A stretch of 64,000 nucleotides of DNA. Source: Epichloe hybrida. Lineage: Eukaryota > Ascomycota > Sordariomycetes > Hypocreales > Clavicipitaceae. Positions 47,339 to 57,893 of this stretch are shown here, one piece after another; the stretch's first letter is position 1, and every line of letters begins with the position of its first letter. The DNA lies in NCBI GenBank assembly GCA_019022495.1, contig JAFEKR010000012.1, positions 806,001 to 870,000 of the forward strand. Reading direction: 5' to 3'. Under the pieces are notes generated by a model. That model was not told the origin of the DNA, ran no database searches, and saw nothing but the letters and a program-made list of their open reading frames with translations. Both the position numbers and the translations under genes were made by a program.

Positions 47339-48052
47339 TTTCTTGCACTTCTTCGGCATTAACAACAGGCGGGCAGGGCCAGCCATTTTTGTTATGAGCA
47401 AATACAGATTTGAATTTCGAACAGATGATTCATTCTCGATCTTTTCTGAGGGCAAGAAGTTGGTAGAACCTATATAATCTCTCAACTTCGACTTTTTGTG
47501 CCACGACCATGGCGAGGTACTGCACTTGCCAAAAAAAAAAAAAAAAAGACATTACAAAGGGGCCATTTAGGCATTGATGTCATTATATATTCTTGGTCGA
47601 GAAATTCGCATATTCTGCGCTTACGTTTTGAAATTTTCCCAATTCCCTCGGGCATAGAAGAAGAGGAAAGAAACTAGACCCACATTGATTGTACGGTCGC
47701 TCTCACGCATGATGGATGTACGGCATGTCTTGGGGATTTTTTGCGATATTCTGGCGGGCGTATTGAGAAGTCTAGACGAAGAATCATATCAACATGGTTG
47801 TTGTTGTTGTTTTATTTTTTGCCGAGAAAGGGCGTGCAATTATGTCTGTACATGTATATATGTATTTCTACTTCAGGCCATTTTGTCCGTGTGCGAGAGC
47901 AATAGCAGGGACATGATTATCTTATTATCGCCGTTTACGGAGTATAGACTTGGCATTCTCTTGAGTCTTGTCGTTGGCCCCTGGGCCCTGGCCGTCAAGT
48001 CTCCTGGGGTCGTGTCATTACATATCATGTACGTCTAGGACTGCGCATCACA
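47339..48052. other. Convergent spacer between the SLY41-like gene and ORC5, about 0.7 kb
   Basis: 3' flanks of both genes. Contains an A run at about 47531-47547, a gtt trinucleotide stretch near 47796-47811 and a TACGGAGTA element at 47936-47944. No gene was seen. Confidence 0.6.
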
Positions 48053-49714
48053 TCACTCCATGAGCCACTCTTCGACTTCGACACCAATGCTTCTGCCTAT
48101 GCCCCTGATGGCCTCCCAGCCGACGTTGATGCGCCATTTGCCCGCCCTGTCCATCAAGTCGCCTGTGCCAACGCGGACTAATAAGCGTAGACTTGCGAGC
48201 GTGGCCATGGCCATGCCGATGTCGCCGTCGAGACCGCTTGCACCGACGGCGCTCCCGTCGGGGGCCCATTCGCCCCGGACGGCCTCGAATATGGCCATCA
48301 TGCGCTCTAGGACAAAGGCGTGTGCGCCGAGTAGTTTCCTTGCTATTTTGCGGTGCTTGCTTCGAGGGGTGCCCCTGTTGGCGACGAAGCCGCCGCCTCG
48401 TCGGCGCTTCCTGCCATGATGATACGTTGAGAACAGGGTGAGGTCGTGTTTCGTACCATTGTGGGACGCAAGATAGGCTGCCAGGAGGAGGAGGCGCGCT
48501 GCGATGGGCAGCAAGGCCGTGAGATCTGCGGCGGCAAGAGACGTCGGTGTCGTGGGGTTGGGGCGAGTGTTGCGGCCGTCTTTGCCCGTTGCATCGCCCG
48601 GTGTTGATGCAGAGGTGGCATCGGGGCGAACGGCGACGATGCTCGGGTTCAGCAATGACTCGTCCTGGAATTGAACTCGCACGGCTACGAGGAGCTTGGA
48701 GAACTCCTTGTGTGAGTTTGTCCCAGCTAGCACGGGCGCTATGAACCGCGGCCACAGGGCCTGACAACTGTGTCGAAACGATGGCAAGGTACGAGATGCA
48801 GAGCGCACAAAGGCGTCGTGGACAGCTGCGCAGAAACGCGTCCACAGGTCGTTTGCTTCTTGCTGCGTCAAGCTGGGTATCGGTGCTGGTGGTGAGAGGG
48901 AGAGTATGCGGACGAATTCGGGCTTCGTATATGGAGGGAAGTGAAGATGCGCGGAAGCGGGCGTTCGAAGAAACCCGGCTGGCGGGGCTGTCACGATGAA
49001 GATACATGTGAGGCATGGCATCTACGAACACGGAGTGTTAGAGTAATATACAGGAAAGACAAAAAGGGGGGGGGGGGGGGAAGAGACGTACAATTTCTGA
49101 TAACCGAGCGAGTCCCGGCAGCAACGTTGGCGGCGCATCTCTTTGCCTATCAATCGCGTCCAAGACCAGGATAAGCTTCCATCTCGGATCCCTCGTAGGG
49201 TCTTTGAGCATCGTGCTCATGGCGACACACAACTGCGCCAAGGTCTCGCATCGTCTGTGCCTGCGCGGCGTCGAAGACGATTCACCCAAATCTCCGTCTG
49301 ATAGCAGGGTATCGGCTACTGAACCCACGATGCGCTCGAATAAATGTCGACCTGTGATGCATTGCGCGGCGTTCACAGTAACATGTTTGTATCCTCCGCT
49401 TTGTGACGCCGTCTTGATAGAGCCAGCCAGCCGCACTAGTAGTTGCTCTGTTATGCTCGACTTTCCCGTGGCTTCGGTGCCGTGAAGGACAATGTTTCGG
49501 CATTGCGCGCCGTCGGGCTTGTGAAGAGTGGACAAGTAAGTTAGTGACAGGCCAGCCCTTGTTCCGTAGAAATCACAGCCATTTCCCACATGGTGGTGCT
49601 TGCTCTCACATGTACAAGTGTTGCGAGCGATCGGATTTGGTGCTCCCGGCCTGGGAAGCTCGTCAACAACGGGGCAAGAAGCTCATCATCGGGCAGACGG
49701 AAAAGTGAACCCAT
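48053..49714 (-). CDS. ORC5: Origin recognition complex subunit 5
   Basis: An AAA+ subunit of ORC, which marks replication origins. Exons 49714-49610, 49517-49092 and 49021-48053 give 499 aa. The N-terminus has the Orc5 signature FPGREHQIRSLATL. The Walker A loop GTEATGKSS lies at about residues 48-56 and the Walker B-like LILVLDAID near 155. The third exon starts MPCLTCIFIVTAPPAGF and carries the conserved YTKPEFVRILSL, then the ORC5 C-terminal region with PIAARLLLLAAYLASHNGTK and the basic HHGRKRRRGG. All splice phases agree; the first acceptor is AAG. The second intron (49091-49022) holds an uninterrupted run of 15 C on the coding strand. Confidence 0.93.
49066..49080. repeat. G15 homopolymer in ORC5 intron 2
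   Basis: Fifteen G on the plus strand, which is C15 in the ORC5 pre-mRNA, upstream of a CTAAC branch site. Prone to slippage and to sequencing error, but outside the coding exons. Confidence 0.85.
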
Positions 49715-50050
49715 ACTCGCGGAGCTGGGCTCCCAACGGACAGACGGGTTTTCCAGTTTCACCCGCAAGGCGTGGAGGGGGTGAGAATCAAATGAATCAT
49801 ATGGACGGGATCGGGAAGATGCTCGAATCCGGTGAGACGCGTCTGCTGCGTCAACTACATACTCCAACTACGGAGCACTCCGTGCGGAGCAACTGACTAC
49901 ACCTGTCACTGTAGTTCGTGGGACCCACCTAGCCTGTCAGCCTTATTCATTGTATTGAATAACTATAGAATTTGTTTTCCTTCCCCTCAACACAAACGCC
50001 TACTTCTAATGCTCCAGGAAATCCTACCAGAAAAACGCCTGCCAATGCTT
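49715..50050. other. Spacer between ORC5 and MUS7, about 0.34 kb
   Basis: ORC5 promoter and MUS7 3' flank. Holds a palindromic CGGAGCACTCCG/CGTGCGGAG element around 49868-49889, a diverged member of the TACGGAGTA family. Confidence 0.55.
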
Positions 50051-53000
50051 TCAAAAAACATCGCTTACCACACCATGGTTTGGACACGTCGTTCCATTCA
50101 GTCTGCGCCACCACCAACACCACTCTCTCGTTCGGCCATATATATCATTCATGAGCTCCTTGAATCCCCATTGCGCAAGGGCCAGTCCGTCAGACCCTCC
50201 CTTCCTCGGCCCCTGCACATTGATCCAAATGGCTTCAGTCGTCACCCTCCAACTCTTTCTTACGTCTTGAATCATGTTCTCCGTGAACGTCTGTATGTCT
50301 GGATCGAATCCATCGCTTTTCACTTCCAAACTCTCCGGCTCTGCAAAAAGCCTGCTCGCTGGTATCTCTTCATTTTTATCCCATTCATCTGCGTCCATTT
50401 CCTTCAAGCAGCCCTCAGTGATGCGGAACACGCCCCATAGACATTCCAGCATTTCCCTTAAGCTCGCCCAGCTTTCTGTCGTGGGCTTCGACGCTGAAAG
50501 TACGTGGATCGACGGCCAAAACAAATTTTGGAGTGCAAGCATTTGTCTGATCAAGTAGAGCTGTCGTAGTGTCAGGGTCTCAGTCGTTGTCCGAATATCT
50601 CCCATCACGTTCCACACTGTACGCAACAGGATACAAATTGCCGCTGTGTCTTCGTGGAGAAGCTCGCGTGAGACCACTTTGGCCGCGAAGCATCGCCGCA
50701 GGGCCTCCAGGTATATGTCGAGCAGTGGCGATGCATCGGGCTCCGCAAAGGCCACGTTTATGATGGAGGGCAGCATTTTGCACAAAATGAAGTTCTTGAT
50801 ATTCCCGTTGCGCGTGCCCTTCAGCAACATCTCGATCTGCTCGTCGACCTTGTTGTTGACAATTGAGAGTTTTGCGTTGTTGAAGAGGAGATAGAACAGA
50901 GATTGGCTGATGCGACCATCGCCATCCTGCAACCTTAGGCCATACGACACAAGGCTGGCCACCTGTAGTTGCGGATCTTCCGCAGGAGGTGAGTATTCCT
51001 TACTGATCTGATAAAAGTAACTGTCCACTGCGCAAATTTCAGAAGCATGCGTCTTGATCAATGAAATAATGTTCTGAGCAAACATCACATAACTGGTGTG
51101 TTCCGCAGGCATCTGGCTCGCTGTCCTGAGGTCGCTTTTCATCTGTTCCATGGCCATTTTCAGAGCCGATGAATACTCTGCTGATAATGTTTTGTGCAGC
51201 GTTGGTCCTGCATCTCGCAACGATTTGCGCATATATGAAATTGAGTACTCGAACAATTCCCGAGTCACGTTGTAATCAGGCAATGTGCACAAACCAGCAA
51301 TTGTATCCGGCACTAACGCCACGCCATGGCGACAAAGTTCTTGGCCAAGCTGTAATTCGTAGCGCAAAGACATGCGAGGCTTCACAAGGCATGAGACCCA
51401 GAGTTCGGTAAGATCAAACCCTGCATTATCGAAATCGTCAATATCATATCGCAACAGGGTGGAAATGAAAAGTGTGAGGTGTCTTCGGTGATCCAGGTCC
51501 AGCTGATGGGGTAATGCGTTGAACAGCTGATATTTGCTTTTGTTGAAGAGTTCGTACAGCCGTATCAAGCCTCCATTGACAAATCTCATGCTGATTCTAG
51601 CTGCGACTATCACGACATGCTCCATGCAATCATCATGGCCGGTTTTGGCAGTCAAAGATGAGTTGGCTTTGCCACGTGTCGAAAGCACACATCTTGCCAT
51701 GCTGAAAAAGCTCTGGGACAACTCCTGGTCTAGCGCCAAAAGTGCGTCGTCTGCCACGGCTGAATTCAGCAGTTGACTTTCGCTTTGCTGGCTTCCTTCG
51801 CTTGCTTTGAAGTCGTCAATTTTTGTCAACATGATTTCTAGAGTCGCCAGAGATGTTCGCAGTATTCCCCAATCCAGGTCAGGCGGTGAGGCTGAAAAAT
51901 GAGTGAAGATGGTCCGCATCTGCACTCTGTTCATAGCGAATGTCGCAGAAGCTAAATCGGTAGCATGTCTCACCACATCGAGAGAAGCACTTGCAGATGC
52001 GTAGAGAATATCCATCAAAGCAGCCTTGTTGGCAAAAATCGTCGCTCGCACCATTTCCTTGCTGATAGAGTTGCTGGCTTCTTTTCCCAGGGTTGCAAGT
52101 TGCAGAGCAACATCGGAGGCCACTGAATTGTATTGCTGCAGGACTTGATCGAAAAACGCGTTCCTCCAAGTATGAAACGGTTTCCACAACGTCCCAGCTT
52201 CTCCGGACGCAATTACGTATCGAGAAAGTTGGTTCCAAGCGCGCAGGTTGATTAGGCAAGCTTCTTTGTGGGACGTTGCAGGAACCACAAGATGCTGGAT
52301 GAGAGTCGGAGACGGGCGATACTCCAGGGGCGCCGCCCAAAACAAGGTGCATAGCAGATCATGGTGATTCCTCAGTGCTGCCAGGTCGCGTTCGTGAACT
52401 TTTTCATCTTTGTTGTGTTTTCGGATGTGATTGGGTACTGTTCTTGCTACTAGGTTACCGACATCCTTTAGACACCCAGCATCCCGCGACTTTCGTATAG
52501 CAACTGCAACGAGTTTCAGGAAGACATGAAAGCACCGATCTTCCGGTTCAATATGTAATGTAGTTCGGCCAGCCAGGTTCTCGAGGAATGATGGAGATTT
52601 GTATACCTCTTCATTGCGAAGATGGGCAAGCTGATGAGCACCAAAGAAGTCGAAGATCATCCCGATCACACTGACGCACTTTCGCCATCCCCACTCCTGG
52701 ACAAGAAAATGACACCGTCCTACAAGAGCCCTGCAGTAGCTGTTGAAACTAGCACCTTGACGCGAGTTGGCATTGTACAGTTCGAAAACCTTCTTTATCA
52801 ACCCTTGCGGAATTGCCCAACCATCACATGTCGCCTCATGTCGCTTACCCGCCAACAGAACGCCTGAGTGGCTGAACTCGACGAGAGGAAGCAACATGAA
52901 CATATTCTGCCAGATACGCTCGTGATCCTGTGCATTGCTGCTTAGTGCGTCCCTCTTAGGGCCGATATGTTGTTGCAGCAAATCCCAAAACGAGCACCTG

Positions 53001-56000
53001 GGTATTTGAGCCAACTCCAATACTCTCATATTCATAACCCAAGAGTGAACCGCTGGAGTCTCATCGCGAATGCCAACATCCCTTATGTCCGGGTTGCCCA
53101 GTTCGATATATAATGATTGAAGATTTTCGAATCCAAGCTTCGTAAGTATCGACATTGAAATATTTGCGATGCTTTTGAGTAGATCTTCGAGAGCAAAGGA
53201 CTCTGCAACCAGATTTGGGTCCATGCGGCAAATTTTGAGGACGACCAAGGATGTCAAAAGAAGCCTGTCGTACAACTGCGATATAACTCCAATGTTTTGA
53301 TCATCATCCCAGAAAGCGGTTTGAACGGCAGAGCCGATGCGGTCGTTGAAACAATGTATGCATTCGCGAGTTCGGGACACGAATGACAATTTGTGACTTT
53401 CTTCCACAAAGCTTAAAGAACCTTTGACATAGTTCAACAACAAGTCCATAGCTTGAACTGGAGTCGGATCATTGTGACGTTCTTTGTGCGGGTCTGCCAG
53501 TTGGCTTTCTAGCTGATCTGCGACGAAATCTAGTACCACACCGAATTCCGACGATACCTGGGCGTTCCATGGGCCCCATCTGAGGACATGAGTATTCAGG
53601 ATCAGGGAAACACGAGGCCGTGATTCTGTCCAGTCTATTGGAAAGCTAAGGGCGGCGCAGGCTTGCAAGTGCCCACCTCCAATAAGTGTGGACTCGTGAA
53701 AGAACACGCCCGGTTGAAGTGGGAATATTTCGAAGTGGTGGGTGTATTGAGTACCGTAAGGGCCTAAGCCATGCAATTTGCCGGCAGCAAGATTTGTGAC
53801 GGGTGGAATCTCGGCAGAGTATCCGTGAGGCACTGGGTCGTTGGCATGACTATATTGCGGTGCGCTGATATCAATTTTTCGGGGTAAAGTCCGTTTACGG
53901 CACCTTGGCCCAATTTTGTCCCTTCTAAATTGTTCGGGTCGGGGGCCTGAAAAGATACCTGACTGTACAGGTAATGGAAATGAGACGGCTTCGGCATCAG
54001 AGGGATATCTGGTTTCGGGCTCCTTCAGCGACGGCGTGGATATGCCATGTTGATATAGATTGTCGAGAAACTTTTTCCTCGAGTGAAACCCAGATTTTGT
54101 CATACGATAGGGCTCGTCTGTTTCTAATTGTGCCGGGCGTGTCGTGGTTTTAAGTGCCGTCGAGTCTTGCGCATCGTTCCTTCGCCGAACATGCTTGACG
54201 GATGGTCTTCCTGACTGGTTATGGCCTGTTAAATATCTGATTGAGCCCCCAGCGCTAACATGTTTGACAAATTTTCGAGACGCGACGATTTCCTCCGGAG
54301 GAGGTGCAACTTGGCGAGCCTGGTTTCCTGACGATTCTTCAAGTGCAGTGCGGCTCTGCTTAGTCCCACGAAGGGACTTTGCCACCTCAGTGACTGAACT
54401 ACGCTGCTTGAGCGATCCTGATCGCCACTGATTCAGAACAGATACCGCATCGATTTGATCTTGTCGAGTAGCAAGCTGTATTGTCTTTGTCCGAGGGCAA
54501 GAACGGCCTTGACTGGTTCGACTTCTTGCTGTTCGAGCGGCAATCTTGAGGAAATGGGGTGCGTCCGGCTGGATTATATCCAAAATGCCAAGTTTTGGCG
54601 GCCGTCGCTTGACCTGATATGACTTGATTTTCCGACGAGCTCGTCCTTGGTCAGCCCTAGAAATGGTCTTTTTCCGCTTTGCGGACGACCATGCCCCTGC
54701 ATCGTAATCTCCAGGCTCGGTCAGATGGGCAGTGATCTTTGTTTGCCACGACTGAGCAAGCCGACGACTAGGGGTAGGAGCCCCTCTGGATGATGCATTA
54801 CTTTTCTTATCATTCGTGGTAACAGATGACTTTGATTGACGCTTTTTAGATACTTTTGGCGGTGCCATGAAGTCGACACGATTATCCTCGATCACGGAGT
54901 CACCGTCATCATCTTCGTCAATAGTCAGTATAGTCGTGGTATTCGAAGAAGTTAGACTCTCCACAGCATGGAGAGCTGGTTTCATTGAGACATCAACATG
55001 GTCGTCATGAGTTGCGAGGGGCAGACTACTGCTCTCGTTATCTGAATACTCAAAAAGGTCTGGTATGGCGGTGCTACCAGGTACTGTGTGTCGTAACTGT
55101 GCAACTCCACGTCTGCCCTCTTTCATAGAAGCTCCACGTGGGCGGTGATCATTTCTGACAGTCTTTTCCGCCTTCTCGCGTCCAGTCTGTTGATCCAGCC
55201 GCAACCATGATGCAGGAAGAACGCCTCGTATTCGACGACTCATAGCAGTAACAGCTTCCCCTTCGCTTTCAGAAATGGTCGCTGAGTCAGACAGGTCAGG
55301 ATGGTCATCATCTAATACTATCGCCATGGTTATGTCGTCCTCGTCGGAGATTTCATGAACATCATGCTGCTCCACAAATTCTCTGTCTCTGGAAAGCTCG
55401 GGTTCTTCATGAAGACTAGGCAAGACCAACTTCTCACCAGCACCAGGATGTAAAGTGCGTGATAGTGAAGGGCTGTCTGGAGGTGGCGAATTTGGGGAGA
55501 GGCGAGTCGACAAAGCAAGAAATGAATCTGAGTCAATGGGATCGCTGTCGATGATGGTTCGTCTCCTTCGCTTCCTGGTGGAGGATTTTGGGGAAGTTGC
55601 GTATCGTTTCTCAGTTTTTGATTTGAATAGTCTCGGTGGTTTCAACAGCAAGTCATCCAAGGCAGGCAAATCCTGGTCAAAAAGGCTAGTGATATCTGTT
55701 TCCGCTTGGGAGCTCGGCGGGTTACTGGTATTGATATAGCCCGATATTAGTGAATTGCGTAATGGTGCTGAAGATGACACACCCAAACCGGCAGGCACAG
55801 GTCGGATGACGTCTTTGCTAGGAGATAAAGATGTTGAAGGAGGCAGTTGGGGGGACTCCTGACTATCCTCTTCGAAGCCTCTATCATGAAAAATTCTTGA
55901 CAATTCATCGCCCTTTGTTCTCTCGAGTTCTGAGGCCATTCTCATGGGCTTCAAACCATGCATCTTCCAAGTGCTACTAAACTGTGCACTTTCCAGCAAA

Positions 56001-56545
56001 TAGGGATGTTCTTGTATCGGTTTTCGTGGACGAAGAGACCGCTCATAGCGAACTGCAACCCGAAGTGCTTCACTATTTGCATCCCGACCCGTTTTTGGAT
56101 CCTCATATATAGACACATTTCCGTGGGCGACATGGGGCTTCGTTTGAGATGTAGATTCGATAGGCGAGTCTGGATGGAGTAGACTTCGGCTTGGAGACGA
56201 GGGAGCGGTAGCAGGCAGGTTCGGTCGTTGAGCAGGTGCTGAGAATCCATCACTCAGGTCGTCAAATGCCCCTGCAACGATTCGAAAACTTCCCTCACTA
56301 GGCACCGATGACAGTGGTGACGAAGATGCTGAGTCGAAAGTCAAGTCTTTGACAGGGAAAATGTGAGAAGTGGGAGTGTTCCCATCATGCACGGAATCGG
56401 GAAAATCCCAAATGTCTCGCTCCAGGTCGGTTTCTGAAGATATTGCATGACTTGTCTCGACCAACTGAGGTCCAGACTGCTGGCTCTCGAATCCTGCCTC
56501 GTCTTCCGAATCTGGGATTTCACCCAACTCTTTCCAATTCACCAT
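50051..56545 (-). CDS. Mus7/Mms22-family replication-fork repair protein, 2164 aa
   Basis: Works with the Rtt101/Mms1 ubiquitin ligase pathway in yeasts to rescue damaged replication forks. A single 6.5-kb exon with the ATG at 56545. The N-terminus MVNWKELGEIPDSEDEAGFE is the family signature. The first 800 residues are disordered, Ser/Asp-rich, with repeated basic and acidic clusters. The Mus7/Mms22 domain occupies the rest, beginning around residue 930 (KLHGLGPYGTQYTHHFEIFP). It includes the motifs GPWNAQVSSEFGVVLDFVAD, WGWRKCVSVIGMIFDFFGAH and SQSLFYLLFNNAKLSIVNNK. The protein ends near WGFKELMNDIYGRTREWCWW. Length fits the family, which usually exceeds 1500 aa. ORC5 lies just downstream on the same strand, a second DNA-replication gene. 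Confidence 0.9.
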   Translation of the reverse strand: MVNWKELGEIPDSEDEAGFESQQSGPQLVETSHAISSETDLERDIWDFPDSVHDGNTPTSHIFPVKDLTFDSASSSPLSSVPSEGSFRIVAGAFDDLSDGFSAPAQRPNLPATAPSSPSRSLLHPDSPIESTSQTKPHVAHGNVSIYEDPKTGRDANSEALRVAVRYERSLRPRKPIQEHPYLLESAQFSSTWKMHGLKPMRMASELERTKGDELSRIFHDRGFEEDSQESPQLPPSTSLSPSKDVIRPVPAGLGVSSSAPLRNSLISGYINTSNPPSSQAETDITSLFDQDLPALDDLLLKPPRLFKSKTEKRYATSPKSSTRKRRRRTIIDSDPIDSDSFLALSTRLSPNSPPPDSPSLSRTLHPGAGEKLVLPSLHEEPELSRDREFVEQHDVHEISDEDDITMAIVLDDDHPDLSDSATISESEGEAVTAMSRRIRGVLPASWLRLDQQTGREKAEKTVRNDHRPRGASMKEGRRGVAQLRHTVPGSTAIPDLFEYSDNESSSLPLATHDDHVDVSMKPALHAVESLTSSNTTTILTIDEDDDGDSVIEDNRVDFMAPPKVSKKRQSKSSVTTNDKKSNASSRGAPTPSRRLAQSWQTKITAHLTEPGDYDAGAWSSAKRKKTISRADQGRARRKIKSYQVKRRPPKLGILDIIQPDAPHFLKIAARTARSRTSQGRSCPRTKTIQLATRQDQIDAVSVLNQWRSGSLKQRSSVTEVAKSLRGTKQSRTALEESSGNQARQVAPPPEEIVASRKFVKHVSAGGSIRYLTGHNQSGRPSVKHVRRRNDAQDSTALKTTTRPAQLETDEPYRMTKSGFHSRKKFLDNLYQHGISTPSLKEPETRYPSDAEAVSFPLPVQSGIFSGPRPEQFRRDKIGPRCRKRTLPRKIDISAPQYSHANDPVPHGYSAEIPPVTNLAAGKLHGLGPYGTQYTHHFEIFPLQPGVFFHESTLIGGGHLQACAALSFPIDWTESRPRVSLILNTHVLRWGPWNAQVSSEFGVVLDFVADQLESQLADPHKERHNDPTPVQAMDLLLNYVKGSLSFVEESHKLSFVSRTRECIHCFNDRIGSAVQTAFWDDDQNIGVISQLYDRLLLTSLVVLKICRMDPNLVAESFALEDLLKSIANISMSILTKLGFENLQSLYIELGNPDIRDVGIRDETPAVHSWVMNMRVLELAQIPRCSFWDLLQQHIGPKRDALSSNAQDHERIWQNMFMLLPLVEFSHSGVLLAGKRHEATCDGWAIPQGLIKKVFELYNANSRQGASFNSYCRALVGRCHFLVQEWGWRKCVSVIGMIFDFFGAHQLAHLRNEEVYKSPSFLENLAGRTTLHIEPEDRCFHVFLKLVAVAIRKSRDAGCLKDVGNLVARTVPNHIRKHNKDEKVHERDLAALRNHHDLLCTLFWAAPLEYRPSPTLIQHLVVPATSHKEACLINLRAWNQLSRYVIASGEAGTLWKPFHTWRNAFFDQVLQQYNSVASDVALQLATLGKEASNSISKEMVRATIFANKAALMDILYASASASLDVVRHATDLASATFAMNRVQMRTIFTHFSASPPDLDWGILRTSLATLEIMLTKIDDFKASEGSQQSESQLLNSAVADDALLALDQELSQSFFSMARCVLSTRGKANSSLTAKTGHDDCMEHVVIVAARISMRFVNGGLIRLYELFNKSKYQLFNALPHQLDLDHRRHLTLFISTLLRYDIDDFDNAGFDLTELWVSCLVKPRMSLRYELQLGQELCRHGVALVPDTIAGLCTLPDYNVTRELFEYSISYMRKSLRDAGPTLHKTLSAEYSSALKMAMEQMKSDLRTASQMPAEHTSYVMFAQNIISLIKTHASEICAVDSYFYQISKEYSPPAEDPQLQVASLVSYGLRLQDGDGRISQSLFYLLFNNAKLSIVNNKVDEQIEMLLKGTRNGNIKNFILCKMLPSIINVAFAEPDASPLLDIYLEALRRCFAAKVVSRELLHEDTAAICILLRTVWNVMGDIRTTTETLTLRQLYLIRQMLALQNLFWPSIHVLSASKPTTESWASLREMLECLWGVFRITEGCLKEMDADEWDKNEEIPASRLFAEPESLEVKSDGFDPDIQTFTENMIQDVRKSWRVTTEAIWINVQGPRKGGSDGLALAQWGFKELMNDIYGRTREWCWWWRRLNGTTCPNHGVVSDVF

Positions 56546-56988
56546 GACGAGAACTCGACATGATCTCTATTGCAGCAACTGCTTGCAATGCATAACTGCA
56601 AAATAGACACGGTACTTCTTCCAGGCTTCGAGTTTGGCGGCTAGAGTCGTGCTCTGACAGAGAGAGTCGTGATACTTGCTGGCTGGGCAATTCTTCCTGT
56701 TCGTTGTCTCTTTCGTCCGAGAACGTCAAATCCGGAGTTTCTTAAGCTGGGATGTCAACGCGATTAGCTTGCAGCAGACGCGTTCCGGCAGCTTCAACGC
56801 GCTAAGTGGGGAGAGTTTTGCGGGAGCACGTTATTTAGTGTAGGTGGACTAGATAGCGTAGTGGCGGCCTGCCAACTCACTGCCGCCAGGCCACATGCGG
56901 GCCACATTGCGCATCACATTCAACTACTACCGAAACAATATTCTTCACGATAAACAGACATCCTAACCTACTGACTTCAATAGCAGAT
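56546..56988. other. Divergent spacer between MUS7 and the 68-aa gene, about 0.44 kb
   Basis: A short bidirectional promoter. A frame upstream of MUS7 begins with TTG, not ATG, so it is not a conventional upstream ORF. Nothing else was seen. Confidence 0.55.
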
Positions 56989-57336
56989 ATGAGCGGGTTT
57001 CAGAGAGCGCTTCCGGTTGCACTAGCAGTGTTCACCGGTGTGCTAGGAGGTAGTCCCCCAAATTTCAATTTCATCCATCCATTTTTATTTCTTACAAGGT
57101 CTGCATCTTCAGATTGCTCACAGCTTTAACAGGGTACTACACCTTCCAGCCAGCTCTGGTACAGGACAAAAACTTGCAGAACAAGGCCACAGAGTCTCTG
57201 TAGGTGGTCCAGGAGAGTAAATAGGAAACTTGATGCCTGATTGACAAATGAAAGCAGATCACCCGTCACCACACCCGACCCTTCTGGCTTGAGGAATCTA
57301 AAACAGGACGATGGGGGTACAAGAGATGCAAAGTGA
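56989..57336 (+). CDS. Small single-span membrane protein, 68 aa, three exons
   Basis: Three small exons, 56989-57049, 57133-57199 and 57258-57336, join in frame. The donors are GTAGTC and GTAGGT, the acceptors are CAG, and a CTGAT branch site precedes exon 3. The product starts MSGFQRALPVALAVFTGVLG and continues GYYTFQPALVQDKNLQNKAT, then ESLSPVTTPDPSGLRNLKQD to the stop at 57334. One hydrophobic segment (about residues 7-24) with a nearby Arg and a hydrophilic C-terminus suggests a small inner-mitochondrial or ER membrane protein. I do not recognise the family. If intron 2 were retained, translation would stop after ESL (43 aa). It is close to and divergent from MUS7. Confidence 0.6.
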
Positions 57337-57893
57337 TGATGCACGGCTTCAGTACAGCTTTCTCATTGCTTTCTCATATGGTTCACTGTGGTGCTATGAT
57401 TCTTCGAATGGATGAGTAGGTTTGATGGTCTGTTCACCGCAGGCACCAAAATTTATTGTCCCAAATCGTATAGAATTTCATTTCGGCATATAGAAACAGA
57501 AGTCCTTATAAATCTCAAATTCGTCACAGGACAAAAGTGACCCAAGTTTCACATTATACAACTTGAGTAAGTACGATCTATCGAAATGCAACTTTGTTTC
57601 GTGTAATATTTCAACAAAGACTGTACGCAACGAACTATGATGTCATTATTTACGCTACATAGTTGAGCAACATGTACCTTCGCATCACCGGTTGTTTTTG
57701 CGTTTCAACACAAGTTATCGCCCGGCAAGGTTCCGGAACCATTGACACTTAACTGAGACCGCAACACATTCTCTCACACTCTAGGAAGGACAAAAATAAA
57801 AAGCAGCCATGACAAATTCATCAATGCCCTGAGCCTGGCTCCTCGAGTGCTAGTACCTGTTCGATACTGTCAGTGAATGTTTTTTAACTTGAA
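57337..57893. other. Convergent spacer before the GBE1 stop, about 0.56 kb
   Basis: 3' flanks of the 68-aa gene (+) and the branching-enzyme gene (-). AT-rich, no gene seen. Confidence 0.6.
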
